From an uncultured Porphyromonadaceae bacterium (GTDB taxonomy: Bacteria; Bacteroidota; Bacteroidia; Bacteroidales; Muribaculaceae), in assembly GCA_900554265.1 (NCBI GenBank), contig USGZ01000131.1, positions 1 to 5,663 of the forward strand: a stretch of 5,663 nucleotides of DNA. Direction: 5' to 3'. This document shows, piece by piece, positions 5,413 through 5,663 of this stretch. The notes beneath the pieces were generated by a model. It was not told where the DNA came from and did not search any database. It saw only the letters and a list, made by a program, of their open reading frames with translations. The translations under genes were made by a program, and so were the position numbers. Numbering within the stretch: position 1 is the stretch's first letter; every line of letters begins with the position of its first letter.

Positions 5413-5663
5413 AGGTCAGGGTCGTGTTCATCATTGCTGTTTCCATATACTTGCGTTCGGGCCCGATGGTGCCGGTGAGGTACTTCTCCATCACCAGCGA
5501 GCCGATCGGCACGCCGAAGGTTGCGCCCCAGCCGCCGTTCTCGACGTAGACGGCCACGGCGATTTTCGGGTCCCGGTAAGGCGCGAAGCCCATAAAGGCC
5601 GAGTGGTCCTTGCCGTGGGGGTTCTGGGCGGTGCCGGTCTTGCCGCATACCTCGATGCCGGGG
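5393..5663 (-). CDS. mrdA: penicillin-binding protein 2, C-terminal end (continues past right edge)
   Basis: The last 89 residues of a class B penicillin-binding protein, the elongation-specific transpeptidase partner of RodA. The segment starts PGIEVCGKTGTAQN and contains the third catalytic motif of the transpeptidase fold, KTGT (codons at 5630-5641), followed by HSAFMGFAP, which fits the strand after the KTG motif where the domain continues in PBP2 proteins. The next stretch, KIAVAVYVENGGWGATFGVPIG, is the expected pair of beta strand and final helix. The catalytic Ser (SxxK) and SxN motifs would lie outside the window. The TAA stop is at 5393-5395, 17 bases inside rodA. The ending KYMETAMMNTTLTYAAPRR is a tail past the conserved domain. 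The identification as mrdA rests on the motif and on the adjacent rodA. Confidence 0.92.
   Translation of the reverse strand, partial: PGIEVCGKTGTAQNPHGKDHSAFMGFAPYRDPKIAVAVYVENGGWGATFGVPIGSLVMEKYLTGTIGPERKYMETAMMNTTLTYAAPRR

Overview
The window looks like chromosomal DNA from a high-GC member of the Bacteroidota (probably Bacteroidales). Three things point there. The one clear promoter has the Bacteroidota layout (TTTG, 20-bp spacer, TAnnTTTG) rather than an E. coli sigma70 layout. Start codons lack Shine-Dalgarno sequences and are preceded by A-rich leaders. The PBP2-RodA gene pair and the long RodA fit that phylum. Genes are GC-rich and intergenic stretches are AT-rich. No rRNA, tRNA, CRISPR array, insertion sequence or phage gene was seen.

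Layout from left to right. (1) The last 75 codons of an unidentified gene on the + strand (2-229). (2) A 26-bp perfect palindrome (268-293) between two converging genes. (3) A Bcr/CflA-type MFS drug-efflux transporter on the - strand (302-1543). (4) A divergent intergenic region (1544-1820) with a near-ideal Bacteroidota promoter, inverted-repeat operator candidates over the predicted transcription start, and a possible 18-residue hydrophobic peptide gene (1736-1792). (5) A tight + strand operon: ABC ATPase (1821-2648), six-helix ABC permease (2645-3454) and a short YtrA/YhcF-type GntR regulator (3456-3818), closed by a strong intrinsic terminator (3847-3877). (6) A block of five 10-bp tandem repeats with a palindromic GATTAATC core (3891-3940). 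(7) On the - strand, rodA (3946-5412) and the 3' end of the PBP2 gene mrdA (from 5393 to beyond the right edge), overlapping by 20 bp.

How the parts probably work together. RodA (glycosyltransferase) and PBP2 (transpeptidase) form the elongasome peptidoglycan synthase. The ATPase, permease and GntR genes form a self-contained ABC exporter or signalling module. Its regulator, encoded last, probably represses the shared promoter through the inverted repeats at the transcription start. Such YtrA-type modules are usually induced by envelope stress or antimicrobial compounds; the ligand here cannot be read from sequence. The MFS pump is a separate, divergently transcribed drug-efflux gene.

The observations most worth following are the promoter/operator architecture, the uncatalogued 18-residue membrane peptide at the head of the operon, the 10-bp phased repeat array, and a roughly 90-residue extra membrane block in RodA. 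No wholly new multi-gene system can be claimed from sequence alone.
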